The position numbers and the translations under genes are program-made. From the NCBI RefSeq assembly GCF_019219065.1, contig NZ_JAHUWK010000006.1, forward strand, positions 281,330 to 345,329: a stretch of 64,000 nt of DNA, read 5' to 3'. Source of the stretch: Duganella sp. sic0402 (lineage in GTDB: Bacteria; Pseudomonadota; Gammaproteobacteria; Burkholderiales; Burkholderiaceae_D). Positions 1-8,944 of this stretch are shown piece after piece (the first letter of the stretch is position 1; each line of letters starts with the position of its first letter). Under the pieces are notes generated by a model that did no database searches, was not told the origin of the DNA, and was given only the letters and a program-made list of their open reading frames with translations.

Positions 1-1393
1 TCCCGAACTGCAGGAAGAAGCGGCCGATGATGCCGTCCATGAAGGCCACCGGTATGAACACCGCCACAATCGCGAAGGTGGTGGCCATTACCGCCAGGCC
101 GATTTCATTGGTGCCGTCTGCGGCCGCCTTGCGGTGGTTCTTGCCCATGCCGAGGTGGCGCACGATGTTCTCGCGCACCACGATGGCGTCGTCGATCAGC
201 AGGCCGATGCACAGCGACAGCGCCATCAAGGTCAGGAAGTTCAGCGTGAAGCCGAAGGCCTTCATGGCGATGAAGCTGGCCAGCACCGAGATCGGCAGCG
301 TCAGGCCGGTGATGATGGTCGAGCGCCACGAGTGCAGGAAGAAGAACACGATCACCATGGTCAGCACCGCGCCTTCGATGATGGTCTTTTTGACGTTGTC
401 CAGCTGCGCCTGTACCTTGACCGATTCGTCGTTCAGCACCTCGACCTTGATATCTGCCGGCAGCGTTTTCTTCAAATCGGCGGCCACCTGCTGGATGCGC
501 CGGCCGACTTCGACCACATTGGCGTCCTGCACCTTGGTGATGTCCAGCGTGACCGAACGCACGCCGTCGATGCGCGAGATCGACAGCTCCTCCTGCGCGC
601 CGTCTTCCACTGTCGCCACCTGTTCCAGGTAGACCGGGCCGTTGGCGCGGCGCGCCACGATGATCTTGTTGAAGTCGCGCGGGTCTTTCATCTTGCCTTC
701 GACGCGCACCAGCCGCTCGCTGGCGCCGTAGCTGATGAAGCCGGCCGGCAGGTTGGTGTTGGTGTTCTGGATCGCGGCCAGCACCTCGTCCACGCCGACC
801 GCCTGCGCGGTCAGGTCGTTGGGGCGCAGCTGGATCAGGATCTGGCGCGCCGCCATGCCGTTGACGCGCACCTGGCCGACGCCGGCCACGCCCTGGAAGC
901 GCTTGGCGATAATCTGGTCGGCCATGGTCGACAGGTCGCGCAGCGAGTGCTCGCTGGCGGTCAGGCCGATGGTGGCGATGGGCTGCGCGTTCTCGCCCTC
1001 GAAGCGGACGATGAACGGGTCCTTGGCTTCGCGCGGGAAGCGCGGCCGCACCTGCGCCACCTTGTCGCGCAAGTCCTGCATGGCGCGGTCCATATCGGTC
1101 GACAGTTCAAAGTCGACATAGACGCCGGCGCGGCCTTCCCACGAGTTGGCGCGCAGCGTCTTGATGCCGCTGACGGTGTTGACCGCTTCCTCGATCGGGC
1201 GGGTAATATCGTTTTCCACCGCCTCCGGCGAGGCGCCCGGATACTGCACTTCGATGGCGGCGCCGGGAATGTCGACATTGGGCATGGCTTCCAGCCCCAG
1301 GCCGCGGTACGAGAACAGGCCCAGCACCATCAGCGCCACCATCACCATGGTGGCGAAGACCGGATTCTGGATGCTGACTTTAGTGATCCACAT
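1..1393 (-). CDS. RND efflux permease, inner-membrane pump (partial, N-terminal 464 residues)
   Basis: AcrB/MexB-family proton-driven exporter of the inner membrane, the pump subunit of a tripartite efflux system. The frame starts at an ATG read leftward from 1393 and is open to the window edge, so only the N-terminal part is present. It opens MWITKVSIQNPVFATMVMV, the usual first transmembrane helix of RND pumps, followed by a periplasmic porter domain and then TM helices from about residue 340. The TM4 motif LLIDDAIVV carries the paired aspartates that relay protons in AcrB. The adaptor gene lies immediately upstream with 2 nt between stop and start, so the two are co-transcribed, adaptor first. 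Substrate (drug or metal) cannot be told; the aspartate pair and sequence style suit the HAE-1/HAE-like drug pumps more than heavy-metal pumps. Confidence 0.93.
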   Translation of the reverse strand, partial: MWITKVSIQNPVFATMVMVALMVLGLFSYRGLGLEAMPNVDIPGAAIEVQYPGASPEAVENDITRPIEEAVNTVSGIKTLRANSWEGRAGVYVDFELSTDMDRAMQDLRDKVAQVRPRFPREAKDPFIVRFEGENAQPIATIGLTASEHSLRDLSTMADQIIAKRFQGVAGVGQVRVNGMAARQILIQLRPNDLTAQAVGVDEVLAAIQNTNTNLPAGFISYGASERLVRVEGKMKDPRDFNKIIVARRANGPVYLEQVATVEDGAQEELSISRIDGVRSVTLDITKVQDANVVEVGRRIQQVAADLKKTLPADIKVEVLNDESVKVQAQLDNVKKTIIEGAVLTMVIVFFFLHSWRSTIITGLTLPISVLASFIAMKAFGFTLNFLTLMALSLCIGLLIDDAIVVRENIVRHLGMGKNHRKAAADGTNEIGLAVMATTFAIVAVFIPVAFMDGIIGRFFLQFG

Positions 1394-1395
1394 GC

Positions 1396-2607
1396 TCAGC
1401 CCTTCGACGGTTCAACGGCTTTGGCCTGCGCCGACGGCGGCAGCTTGACGGCGGCGCCGGGCTTCAGGCTGTCCAGCCGCGAGACGATGACGTGCGCGCC
1501 TTGCGTCAGCCCTTCGCTGACTTCGGCGTAGCCCTCGTCCTCGTTGCGCAGCCCGACCTTGACCGGCTGCGCCACCAGCTTGCCCTGTTCGACTTTGTAG
1601 ACAATCGGCCGGCCCTGCTTGTCATTGCGCAGTGCGGCCAGCGGCACTATCGGCGCGACCGCCGAACGGTCGGTGACGATGCTGCCCTTGGCGAACATGC
1701 CGGCGCGCAGCGCGCTGTCTTCGTTCTTCACGGCGATGTAGACCAGCATGGCGCGCGAGCCGGCTTCGGTGGACGGGTTGATGCGCGCCACCTGGCCGTG
1801 GAAATCGCGTTGCGCAAAGCCGTCAACGCGGAACTTCACATCCTGGCCGACTTTCACGCGCGGGATTTCCGAGGCCGGCACCTGCGCTTCCAGGATCAGT
1901 TGCGACAGGTTGACGATGCTGTACACCGGCATGTCCAGCGCCAGCTTTTCACCGGCCTGCACATGGCGCTTGCTGACCACACCGTCGATCGGCGCCTTGA
2001 TCACGCCATCGTTGAGCGCAATCCGCGCCAGCTCGACCATGGCCGACGCCGACTTGACGTTGGCGCGCGCCAGGTCGACCGTGTTCTGCGTTGCGTCATA
2101 GGCGTTTTGCGAGATGTATTTCTGGCTCAGCAGCGCCTGGCTGTTGGCTGCGTTTTTGCTGGCCATGGCCAGCTTGGCCTGCGCTTCGTCCAGCATGGCG
2201 TGCTGCTGTTGCAGGCGCGCGCGCAGGTCGGCCTGGTCGATGCGCGCCAGCACCTGGCCGGCTTGCACCGCCATGCCTTCCTGTAGCGTGGTGGCTTCCA
2301 CCACGCCAGAGACTTTGGACTTGATCGTGGCGGAACTCAGTGGCGCCAGCGAGCCGGAAAAGGGCAGGCTGACCGCCAGCGAACGGGCGTCGACGGCGGC
2401 AATGTCGCCGCTCGATAATTCAAAGACATCCTTTTTCTCAGCTGCTGCAGCAGCAGGGGCAGAGGTTGGGGCGGACGCAGGCTTGCTGCGGAGCACAGTC
2501 CAGCTACCACCGGCAATGGCCACCACCACCAGCGCGGCGGCCGGCAGGCGCCAGCGCGGGGCGCGCGTGGTCGGGTGCGAGATAGGGGGTAAAGTTTCCA
2601 GTTTCAT
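1396..2607 (-). CDS. RND efflux periplasmic adaptor (membrane fusion protein)
   Basis: Periplasmic adaptor of 403 aa that bridges the RND pump encoded just downstream to an outer-membrane channel. A single hydrophobic anchor sits at about residues 21-38 with no lipobox cysteine. It is followed by a lipoyl-type half near residue 75 (KVSGVVEATTLQEG), an alpha-hairpin around 110-180, the second lipoyl half (IKAPIDGVVSKRHVQAGE) and a beta-barrel/membrane-proximal region. Length and domain order are normal for the HlyD/AcrA family. No TolC-like gene is visible here. No regulator is adjacent; the 162-nt upstream gap contains a palindromic repeat element but no clear operator. Confidence 0.92.
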   Translation of the reverse strand: MKLETLPPISHPTTRAPRWRLPAAALVVVAIAGGSWTVLRSKPASAPTSAPAAAAAEKKDVFELSSGDIAAVDARSLAVSLPFSGSLAPLSSATIKSKVSGVVEATTLQEGMAVQAGQVLARIDQADLRARLQQQHAMLDEAQAKLAMASKNAANSQALLSQKYISQNAYDATQNTVDLARANVKSASAMVELARIALNDGVIKAPIDGVVSKRHVQAGEKLALDMPVYSIVNLSQLILEAQVPASEIPRVKVGQDVKFRVDGFAQRDFHGQVARINPSTEAGSRAMLVYIAVKNEDSALRAGMFAKGSIVTDRSAVAPIVPLAALRNDKQGRPIVYKVEQGKLVAQPVKVGLRNEDEGYAEVSEGLTQGAHVIVSRLDSLKPGAAVKLPPSAQAKAVEPSKG

Positions 2608-2723
2608 ATCGTTTTTCTAGCCTGAAGGGATGCGCATGGTGACACTTTAGGAAGTTCCAAGCGTCACGGCCAGAGAAATGCGATAGTCGGCGCAAAACCG
2701 CGCCTGAAGTGTAGAAAACAGGT

Positions 2724-2798
2724 GTCGTTCCGGCGCAGGCCGGAACCTATAGAACGTGTGCGGGACTTTCTATGGATGCTGGCCTGCGCCGGCATGGC
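2724..2798. repeat. REP/BIME-like double palindrome
   Basis: Two imperfect palindromes face each other. The left arm (about 2728-2745) contains CCGGCGCAGGCCGG and the right arm (about 2778-2793) contains GGCCTGCGCCGG. Between them CCTATAGAA (2746-2754) is mirrored by TTCTATGG (2768-2775), so the whole 75-nt block folds on itself. This is the form of dispersed extragenic palindromes common in beta- and gammaproteobacteria. The right arm supplies the last codons and the stop of the neighbouring nuclease-family gene. No second copy was spotted in the window. Confidence 0.5.
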
Positions 2799-3771
2799 GG
2801 GGGGCGAGGCGCAGCGTCACCAGCACTTGCCCGTGGTCGGAGGCGGCCGGCGTGCTGTCGACCAGGTGCTGGTTGAGGTAGGCCACATCGACCACCTCGC
2901 CGATGGCGTGGCGCGAGGCGGGATGGAATTCCTCGGACACCAGCACATGGTCGATGGTGGCGTGGCGGCCGTCATGGGCGATGGTGTAGCCGGCGTCGCG
3001 GCGTCGCTCGCGGCCGGACTGGATCTGGCGGCAGTCGAACAATTGGCCGTGCAATTCCTCGCCCGGCTCGCAGGCCGCGCCGGCGCCCATGACGATGTGG
3101 GTGGTGACCGCGTCCACGGTATCGTTGAAATCGCCCAGCACGATGCGCGGACGGCGCTGCACCTTGTCCATTGCGCTCAGCAGCGCGCGCAGCGCCACCG
3201 CCTCGGTGCCACGACGGATCAGCGAGCGCAGATTGGCCTGGGCGTGCAGCATCGGCGCATCGCCGGCGTCGCCCGGCTGGTAGTCGGGACGCTTGGATTT
3301 GAGGTGGACCACGATCACGTCAACGATGCGCTCATTCGGCAGCACGATCTGCGCGTGCAGCGGCGCACGTGCGAAACGGTCGGCGTCGCGGCTGCCGTCG
3401 GGCAGCGCCACGCCATCCGGAAACATGATGTAGGCCTGCGGCGGCGCGGCCAGTGGCAGGCGCGAGATCAGCGCCAGTTCCGGCGTCACGCGCGGCAGGC
3501 CGGTGGCTGGATCGGCGGGCGGCTCGAAGCCGGCCAGCGTCGCCTCGCGATAGCGGACGCTGCGCGCCAGCACGTCGCGCAGCGCGGCCAGCGAGAAAAT
3601 TTCCTGCAAGCCGATGACGTCGGCGTCCAGCTGGTCCAGCTGTTGCGCCGTCCAGTCGACCTTCGCTTGATACTCCGCCTCGGTCAGCGGCGCCAGATTG
3701 TCGTACAATTTCGCCCCAGGCTGGGAAAGATTGCAAACATTGAAAGTGGCAAAGCGAATTTCCTGCTGCAT
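2770..3771 (-). CDS. Endonuclease/exonuclease/phosphatase family protein
   Basis: Predicted metal-dependent phosphodiesterase of the EEP (DNase I-like) superfamily, 333 aa. Hallmark motifs are in order: TFNVCNL near the start, IGLQEIF (catalytic Glu) near residue 60, LGDFNDT (Asp-x-Asn) in the second half, IDHVLVS, and a C-terminal SDH. The start chosen is the ATG at 3771, because TFN normally lies within 10 residues of the N-terminus; the frame is open to 3879 but the extra residues look like noise. No signal peptide is apparent, so a cytoplasmic role is likely, with substrate unknown. The start lies 1-22 nt from the divergent ybaK start, so the two promoters overlap each other's coding regions. 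The final residues (HAGAGQHP) are encoded by a palindromic repeat. Confidence 0.82.
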   Translation of the reverse strand: MQQEIRFATFNVCNLSQPGAKLYDNLAPLTEAEYQAKVDWTAQQLDQLDADVIGLQEIFSLAALRDVLARSVRYREATLAGFEPPADPATGLPRVTPELALISRLPLAAPPQAYIMFPDGVALPDGSRDADRFARAPLHAQIVLPNERIVDVIVVHLKSKRPDYQPGDAGDAPMLHAQANLRSLIRRGTEAVALRALLSAMDKVQRRPRIVLGDFNDTVDAVTTHIVMGAGAACEPGEELHGQLFDCRQIQSGRERRRDAGYTIAHDGRHATIDHVLVSEEFHPASRHAIGEVVDVAYLNQHLVDSTPAASDHGQVLVTLRLAPRHAGAGQHP

Positions 3772-3793
3772 AATGGACAACTCCGATCTCACC

Positions 3794-4285
3794 ATGGCTA
3801 AAAAAGAGCATATTTCCGAAACCCCTGCCACCCAGATGCTGCGCAAGCACAAGGTCGCCTTCACCGAGCACCCGTACAACTACGAGGAACACGGCGGCAC
3901 CAGCGTGTCCTCGCGCGAGCTGGGCGTCGACGAGCATCACGTGGTCAAGACGCTGGTGATGCAGGACGAAGCCGCCAAGCCTTTAATTGTGCTGATGCAC
4001 GGCAATTGCAAGGTCTCGACCAAGAATCTGGCGCGTAACATCGGCTGCAAGTCGGTCGAACCATGCAAGCCGGAAGTGGCGACGCGCCACAGCGGCTACA
4101 TGATCGGCGGCACCTCGCCATTCGGCACCAAGAAGGCCATGCCGGTGTATGTAGAGGATAGCATTCTTGCGCTGGAAACGATTTATATCAATGGCGGTAG
4201 GCGTGGCTACCTGGTTGGCATCCAGCCGCAGGTGCTCACCGAGCTGCTCAACGCCAAGGCGGTACATTGCGCACTGGCGGAGTAA
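3794..4285 (+). CDS. ybaK: Cys-tRNA(Pro)/Cys-tRNA(Cys) deacylase, YbaK/EbsC type
   Basis: Trans-editing enzyme of 163 aa that hydrolyses mischarged Cys-tRNA(Pro). The start MAKKEHISETPATQ matches the usual N-terminus of the family (TPAT..L...KV..T.H.Y). The conserved core includes VVKTLVMQ, a lysine in CKVSTKNLAR, and the glycine-rich GYMIGGTSPFGTKKAMPVY loop characteristic of YbaK. The C-terminal segment NGGRRGYLVGI is also typical. An in-frame ATG at 3773 is possible but neither start has a strong Shine-Dalgarno sequence. It is divergent from the EEP gene and followed after 55 nt by plsY. Confidence 0.92.
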   Translation: MAKKEHISETPATQMLRKHKVAFTEHPYNYEEHGGTSVSSRELGVDEHHVVKTLVMQDEAAKPLIVLMHGNCKVSTKNLARNIGCKSVEPCKPEVATRHSGYMIGGTSPFGTKKAMPVYVEDSILALETIYINGGRRGYLVGIQPQVLTELLNAKAVHCALAE

Positions 4286-4340
4286 GGCTGTATATTCAGC
4301 GGCTGCCCTGATGGGCCTATGACAATAATTTGAGGAAAAG

Positions 4341-4967
4341 ATGAATACAGTTTGGATGACCGTGGCCGCCTACCTGATCGGTTCGATCTCGTTTGCCGTT
4401 GTCAGCAGCAAGTTGTTCGGCCTGGCCGACCCCCGCACCTATGGCTCGAAAAACCCCGGCGCCACCAATGTGTTGCGCAGTGGCAATAAAGCCGCCGCCA
4501 TCGCCACGCTGATCGGCGACGCCGTCAAAGGCTGGCTGGCGGTGTGGCTGGCGATTCATTTCCAGGAACGTCTGCAGATCGGCGATCCAACCATCGCGCT
4601 GGTGGCGATTGCGGTATTCCTGGGCCACCTGTGGCCGGTATTTTTCCGCTTTGTGGGCGGCAAGGGCGTGGCGACGGCGGCCGGTGTGCTGCTGGGCTTG
4701 AATGTTTGGCTGGGCGTCGCCACCTTGGTGACGTGGGCCGTGGTGGCGTTCGCCTTCCGCTATTCGTCGCTGGCGGCCCTGGTGGCGGCGGTGTTCGCAC
4801 CGTTCTATTATGGTTTATTGTTTGGCGTGGAGCCGCAGCTGGCCGCCGTGTTCATCATGAGCGTGCTGTTGGTATTCCGTCACAGCGGCAACATCGCGAA
4901 GCTGATCGCCGGCAAGGAAAGCCGCATCGGCAGCAAATCGAAAGGCACCCATGGCAACTCCCATTAA
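4341..4967 (+). CDS. plsY: Acyl-phosphate:glycerol-3-phosphate acyltransferase
   Basis: PlsY transfers the acyl chain from acyl phosphate to glycerol-3-phosphate, making lysophosphatidic acid at the inner membrane. The 208-aa protein has five or so hydrophobic segments and the three family motifs: GSISFA near residue 15, [12 protein letters not shown] near residue 35 (acyl-phosphate/G3P loop), and [13 protein letters not shown] near residue 110. A good Shine-Dalgarno (GAGGAAAAG) precedes the ATG. The last 17 nt overlap the start of the DsbA-like gene, so the two are translationally linked. Confidence 0.96.
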   Translation: MNTVWMTVAAYLIGSISFAVVSSKLFGLADPRTYGSKNPGATNVLRSGNKAAAIATLIGDAVKGWLAVWLAIHFQERLQIGDPTIALVAIAVFLGHLWPVFFRFVGGKGVATAAGVLLGLNVWLGVATLVTWAVVAFAFRYSSLAALVAAVFAPFYYGLLFGVEPQLAAVFIMSVLLVFRHSGNIAKLIAGKESRIGSKSKGTHGNSH

Positions 4968-5601
4968 AATTGATTTTGTCTCCGACGTTTCGTGCCCCTG
5001 GTGCGCGATCGGCCTGAAGTCGCTCGACAAGGCGCTGGCCGCGATCGGCGATGAAGCCGAGGTCGACATCCATTTCCAGCCGTTCGAGCTGAACGCGGCC
5101 ATGCCGCCGGAAGGCCAGGACATCGGCGAGCACCTGACCGAGAAATACGGCTCCAGCCCGGAACAGCAGCAACAGGCGCGCGAGATGATACGCGCGCGCG
5201 GCGCCGATGTCGGCTTCGACTTCGCGATGGACAAGCGCGGCCGCATCTACAACACCTTCGACGCGCACCGCCTGCTGCACTGGGCCGGCCTGGAAGGCAA
5301 GCAGAAAGCGCTGAAGGAAGCGCTGTTCAAGGCTTACTTCACGCAGGGGCTGGACCCGAGTGCGCATGAGGTGCTGATCTACGTGGCCGGCGAAGTGGGG
5401 CTGGACAAGGACGCGGCGCGCAAGGTGCTGCATTCCAATGAATACGCGGGCGAGGTGCGCCAGGCCGAGGAATTCTTCCACCGCCACGGCATCAATTCGG
5501 TGCCGGCCGTGATCATCAACGAGCGCCATCTGATCTCCGGCGGCCAGCCGGCCGAGGTGTTTGAGAAAGTGCTGCGCGAGATTATGGCCAAATCGGCATA
5601 A
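4951..5601 (+). CDS. DsbA family oxidoreductase (FrnE-like)
   Basis: Thioredoxin-fold protein of 216 aa in the DsbA/2-hydroxychromene-2-carboxylate isomerase superfamily. The CPWC active site is at residues 15-18 ([11 protein letters not shown]), and the cis-Pro region is NSVPAVIIN near residue 190, followed by [10 protein letters not shown]. There is no signal peptide, so it is probably cytosolic like FrnE rather than a periplasmic DsbA. It overlaps the 3' end of plsY by 17 nt. Function beyond thiol redox chemistry is not deducible. Confidence 0.9.
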   Translation: MATPIKIDFVSDVSCPWCAIGLKSLDKALAAIGDEAEVDIHFQPFELNAAMPPEGQDIGEHLTEKYGSSPEQQQQAREMIRARGADVGFDFAMDKRGRIYNTFDAHRLLHWAGLEGKQKALKEALFKAYFTQGLDPSAHEVLIYVAGEVGLDKDAARKVLHSNEYAGEVRQAEEFFHRHGINSVPAVIINERHLISGGQPAEVFEKVLREIMAKSA

Positions 5602-5691
5602 AAGTACCGGTTGCGGGGGCGCAAGCGCTCCCATGGATCTTGTTTTGCGATAAACTCCCTGGGTAAAAGTTGTAACTACTCAGGGAGGCCC

Positions 5692-6741
5692 ATGCTGGCC
5701 GAAGAAAAAGTATATACGCTGATCACCGCCAATTCGCAGGCCGACCAGTTTCGTCTGGCCGCGCTGCACCGCTATCACATTCTCGATACCCCCGCCTGCG
5801 AAGATTTCAGCTTCCTCACCGAGCTGGCCGCCAAAATCTGCGAGGCGCCGTACGCCTTCATTTCCCTGGTGGACGCCGAACGGGTCTGGATCAAGTCCTG
5901 CGCCGGTATGCAGATGGGCGAGCTGCCGCGCGGCGAGAGCTACTGCGCGCTGGCGGTGCTGGGCGACGCCGCCACCGAAATTCCCGACCTGACGCTGGAC
6001 CCGCGCACCGCCCACATGCCGCTGACCGTGGGCGAGCCGCATATGCGCATGTACAGCAGCGTGGCGCTGACCTCGTCGGACGGCTTTGCCATTGGCACCC
6101 TGTGCGTGCTGGATATCAAGCCGGGCCGCCTCAGCGACGACAAGCGCGCCATGCTGGGCAAGCTGGCGCGCCAGGTAATGGCGCTGATCGAACTGCGCGC
6201 CAACGAAAAAACACTGGAAGCCACAGTGCGCGAACTGGAACTGCTGGCCACCACCGACGAGCTGACCGGCCTGCACAACCGTCGCTCTCTGCTGCACCGG
6301 CTGAAGTTTGAAGTGGCGCGTGCGCGGCGTTTCCGTTCGCCGTTGTCGGCGGTGATGATCGATCTCGATCACTTCAAGAAAATCAATGATGACCACGGCC
6401 ATGCGGTCGGCGACCAGGTGCTGACCACGCTGGGCAAGCTGCTGCGTGAGAATGTGCGGGTGATCGACGTTCCCGGCCGCTATGGCGGCGAGGAACTGTG
6501 CGTGATCCTGCCGAACACGCCGCTGGAAGGCGCGTGCAAATTCGCCGAAACGCTGCGCGCCAAGATCGAAGCGCAAATCCATTACGCCAGCGGGCGGCCA
6601 CTGCACGTGACCGCCAGCCTGGGTATCGGCGTGTTCGACCACATGGACGTGAACGATATCGAAAGCCTGCTGCGCCAGGCCGACGCCGCGCTGTACCGCG
6701 CCAAGCACGGTGGCCGTAACCGTGTCGAGTGCGGAACCTGA
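5692..6741 (+). CDS. Diguanylate cyclase with N-terminal GAF domain
   Basis: Cytoplasmic c-di-GMP synthase of 349 aa. Residues about 20-170 form a GAF sensor (FISLVDAERVWIKS, GTLCVLD); residues about 185-345 form the GGDEF domain with active site RYGGEEL at about 263-269. An inhibitory I-site RVID sits five residues before the GGEEL, spaced as in PleD, so product feedback is expected. There is no membrane segment. The start is the ATG at 5692 preceded by GGGAGG (5683-5688); an upstream in-frame extension looks non-coding. A DUF427 gene follows after 14 nt. Confidence 0.93.
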   Translation: MLAEEKVYTLITANSQADQFRLAALHRYHILDTPACEDFSFLTELAAKICEAPYAFISLVDAERVWIKSCAGMQMGELPRGESYCALAVLGDAATEIPDLTLDPRTAHMPLTVGEPHMRMYSSVALTSSDGFAIGTLCVLDIKPGRLSDDKRAMLGKLARQVMALIELRANEKTLEATVRELELLATTDELTGLHNRRSLLHRLKFEVARARRFRSPLSAVMIDLDHFKKINDDHGHAVGDQVLTTLGKLLRENVRVIDVPGRYGGEELCVILPNTPLEGACKFAETLRAKIEAQIHYASGRPLHVTASLGIGVFDHMDVNDIESLLRQADAALYRAKHGGRNRVECGT

Positions 6742-6755
6742 ACAGGGAGATTGCC

Positions 6756-7046
6756 ATGCCCACCGCCAGCTGGAATGGTGTCGTCATCGCCGAGGCGAGC
6801 GACGACCAAGTCGAAATTGTCGAGAACAACGTCTACTTCCCGCCGTCGAGCGTGAAGCGGGAATACCTGCAACCCAGCGACCACACCTCGCGCTGCCCGT
6901 GGAAAGGGCTGGCCAGCTATTACACGCTGAACGTCAACGGCAAGCTGAATGAAAACGCCGCCTGGTACTATCCGGAGCCATCGGAAAAGGCGGCGCAGAT
7001 CAAGGACCATATCGCCTTCTGGCGCGGCGTCGAGGTGCAGCGCTAG
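6756..7046 (+). CDS. DUF427 domain protein
   Basis: Small cytosolic protein of 96 aa. It has the family features: Trp at the start (SWNGVVIAEA), VYFPP, HTSRCPWKGLASYY and AAWYYPEP. The CPWKG segment and tryptophan-rich beta core are typical of DUF427, whose biochemical role is unknown. AGGGAGA precedes the ATG by a normal distance. Its TAG stop overlaps the GTG start of the next gene by one nucleotide (TAGTG), indicating translational coupling to the ATPase. Confidence 0.88.
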   Translation: MPTASWNGVVIAEASDDQVEIVENNVYFPPSSVKREYLQPSDHTSRCPWKGLASYYTLNVNGKLNENAAWYYPEPSEKAAQIKDHIAFWRGVEVQR

Positions 7047-7786
7047 TGGGCTTGCTGGCCAAGCCCTACCTGCAAAGAATCACCGCGCTGTTCGGCGATG
7101 ATGTCGACTGGGAGCGCCATCCGTACCGCGTGCCGGCGGTGCGCGATTTATCGACGCTGGATTTTCATCCGGACGTGACCTTCTTCATCGGCGAGAACGG
7201 CGCCGGCAAGTCGACCTTGCTGGAAGCGATCGCGCTGGCGCTGGGCTTCAGCATTGATGGCGGCAGCCGCAGTGTCAGCAATCTGAATACCGCGCAGGAG
7301 CAGGCGCCGCTGTTCCAGTCGCTGCGGCTGTCGAAGAGCTTCAAGACGCCGCGCGACCGCTATTTCTTCCGTGCAGAGAGCTTCCACAACGTCGCCACGC
7401 GCATGGATGAATATCACGAACGCAGCGCCGCGAGCTACAACTCGCTGCACGCCCGCTCGCATGGCGAGGCATTCATGTCGGTGCTGCTGGACACCTTTCG
7501 CGGCAACGGCCTGTATCTGCTGGACGAGCCGGAGGCGGCGCTGTCGCCCAACCGGCAGCTGGCGGCGCTGAGCGTGATCCATCAGCTGGTGCAGCAGGAT
7601 TCGCAATTCATCATCGCCACCCACTCGCCGATTTTGCTGGCTTACCCCAACGCCAAAATCCTGCTGTTCGACGGCACCGGCATGACCGAAGTGGCGTATG
7701 AAGACACCGAGCATTATGCCATCACGCGCGATTTTCTCAATCACTATCCCAGGCGGCTGCAACAGCTGCTAGATCCGAATGGATAA
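7046..7786 (+). CDS. AAA/ABC-type ATPase, COG3910-like
   Basis: Soluble ATPase of 246 aa resembling the single-domain SMC/RecF-like predicted ATPases of COG3910. Walker A is GENGAGKST at residues 49-57, the Walker B is LYLLDEPEAAL near residue 157, and the switch histidine is in IIATHSPILLA. A Q-loop-like segment and SHGEAF stand in the place of the ABC signature. The start is a GTG overlapping the DUF427 stop; no better ATG exists upstream. It overlaps the next gene by 8 nt. Substrate and partner are unknown. Confidence 0.85.
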   Translation: MGLLAKPYLQRITALFGDDVDWERHPYRVPAVRDLSTLDFHPDVTFFIGENGAGKSTLLEAIALALGFSIDGGSRSVSNLNTAQEQAPLFQSLRLSKSFKTPRDRYFFRAESFHNVATRMDEYHERSAASYNSLHARSHGEAFMSVLLDTFRGNGLYLLDEPEAALSPNRQLAALSVIHQLVQQDSQFIIATHSPILLAYPNAKILLFDGTGMTEVAYEDTEHYAITRDFLNHYPRRLQQLLDPNG

Positions 7787-8936
7787 CATCACTCACAGCA
7801 TTATCGGCTTTGGCGTTGGCGAGCTGGTACACCGCAGCCTGCCGGCGGAGCCGGAACCGCTGGCGCAGCGCGCGCGGCACCGGCTGCTGCTGGTCGCGTG
7901 CGCGCTGGCCAGCAACTTCCCCGATCTCGACCTGTTCCTGACCAAGCTGCTGCCGGCCCCGCTGGGCTATCTGCTGCATCATCGCGGCCACACGCATACG
8001 GCGTTGTGGGCGCTGCCGCAGGCCTTGCTGCTGGCGGGCTTGCTATGGCTGTTATGGCCAGCCGCGCGCGCCTTGCTGCGCACCAGCGCTGCCGCGCGGC
8101 TGGGGCTTGCGCTGAGCATCGTACTGGGCTTCGCGCTGCACCTGGCAATGGACTACACCAATTCGTATGGCGTGCATCCCTGGTATCCTTTCGATGGACG
8201 CTGGTTGTATGGCGACATGGTGTTCATCATCGAACCCTTGTTCTGGGTGGCGATCGGCGTGCCGATGGCGCTGATCATGCGCTGGCGGATGTTGCGCCTG
8301 GCCGGCCTCGCGCTGCTATTCGCCGCGCTAGTCTTCTTCGCCGCACGCGGCTATCTCGCTTGGCCATCTTTTGCCGCGCTGCTGCTGATCGGTTTGGTGT
8401 GCGGCGCGGCGCAATGGCGTGCAGGACCGCAGGGCAGGGGCGGTTTGCTGCTGGCGCTGGGCGTCAGCATCGCCTTTCTCGGTGTACAAAACGTGGCAGC
8501 ACAAGCGGCGCGGATACAAATCACCGCCATCCTGCAAACATTGCATCCGACCGAGCGCGTGCTGGACGTGGCGATGACCGCCTTCCCCTCGCAGCCGGCG
8601 TGCTGGAGCTACGTCAGCATCCAGGCCGATGACAAGCAGTACCGGCTACAGCGCGGCGTCACCCGCCTTGCCGACGTCACTTGTCCCGCCGGCCTCTCGG
8701 TAGAGCAGCAAACGCTAACCGGCAGCCTGCAACAGCTGCGCGCCTTAAAAGCCAGCGACTGCCAGGTCGACGCCTGGCTACGCTTCGGCCGCATGCCGCT
8801 GCTGAAAGACGGTGCCCTATCCGACTACCGCTTCGCATCGACACCGAACGGCAACTTCACCACCTTACGCGTCGCCCCAGCCCCATGCCCGGCCAACATC
8901 CCCGCCTGGTCCTACCCCCGAGCCGACCTCTTCTAA
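7779..8936 (+). CDS. Membrane-bound metal-dependent hydrolase, YdjM/DUF457 family
   Basis: Integral membrane protein of 385 aa. The N-terminus MDNITHSIIGFGVGE carries the histidine of this family, FPDLDLF supplies acidic metal ligands, and HHRGHTHTAL supplies the histidine cluster; DYTNSYG continues the motif. Five or six hydrophobic segments cover roughly residues 75-240, and a soluble C-terminal domain of about 135 residues follows. The ATG lies inside the end of the ATPase gene (8-nt overlap). It may act on lipids or phosphoesters, but no substrate is established. Confidence 0.85.
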   Translation: MDNITHSIIGFGVGELVHRSLPAEPEPLAQRARHRLLLVACALASNFPDLDLFLTKLLPAPLGYLLHHRGHTHTALWALPQALLLAGLLWLLWPAARALLRTSAAARLGLALSIVLGFALHLAMDYTNSYGVHPWYPFDGRWLYGDMVFIIEPLFWVAIGVPMALIMRWRMLRLAGLALLFAALVFFAARGYLAWPSFAALLLIGLVCGAAQWRAGPQGRGGLLLALGVSIAFLGVQNVAAQAARIQITAILQTLHPTERVLDVAMTAFPSQPACWSYVSIQADDKQYRLQRGVTRLADVTCPAGLSVEQQTLTGSLQQLRALKASDCQVDAWLRFGRMPLLKDGALSDYRFASTPNGNFTTLRVAPAPCPANIPAWSYPRADLF

Positions 8937-8944
8937 ATCCGGGG

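Noticed and set aside
134..1531. Plus-strand frame of 465 codons at the left edge.
   Set aside because: It is the complement of the RND pump gene, whose frame is clearly coding.
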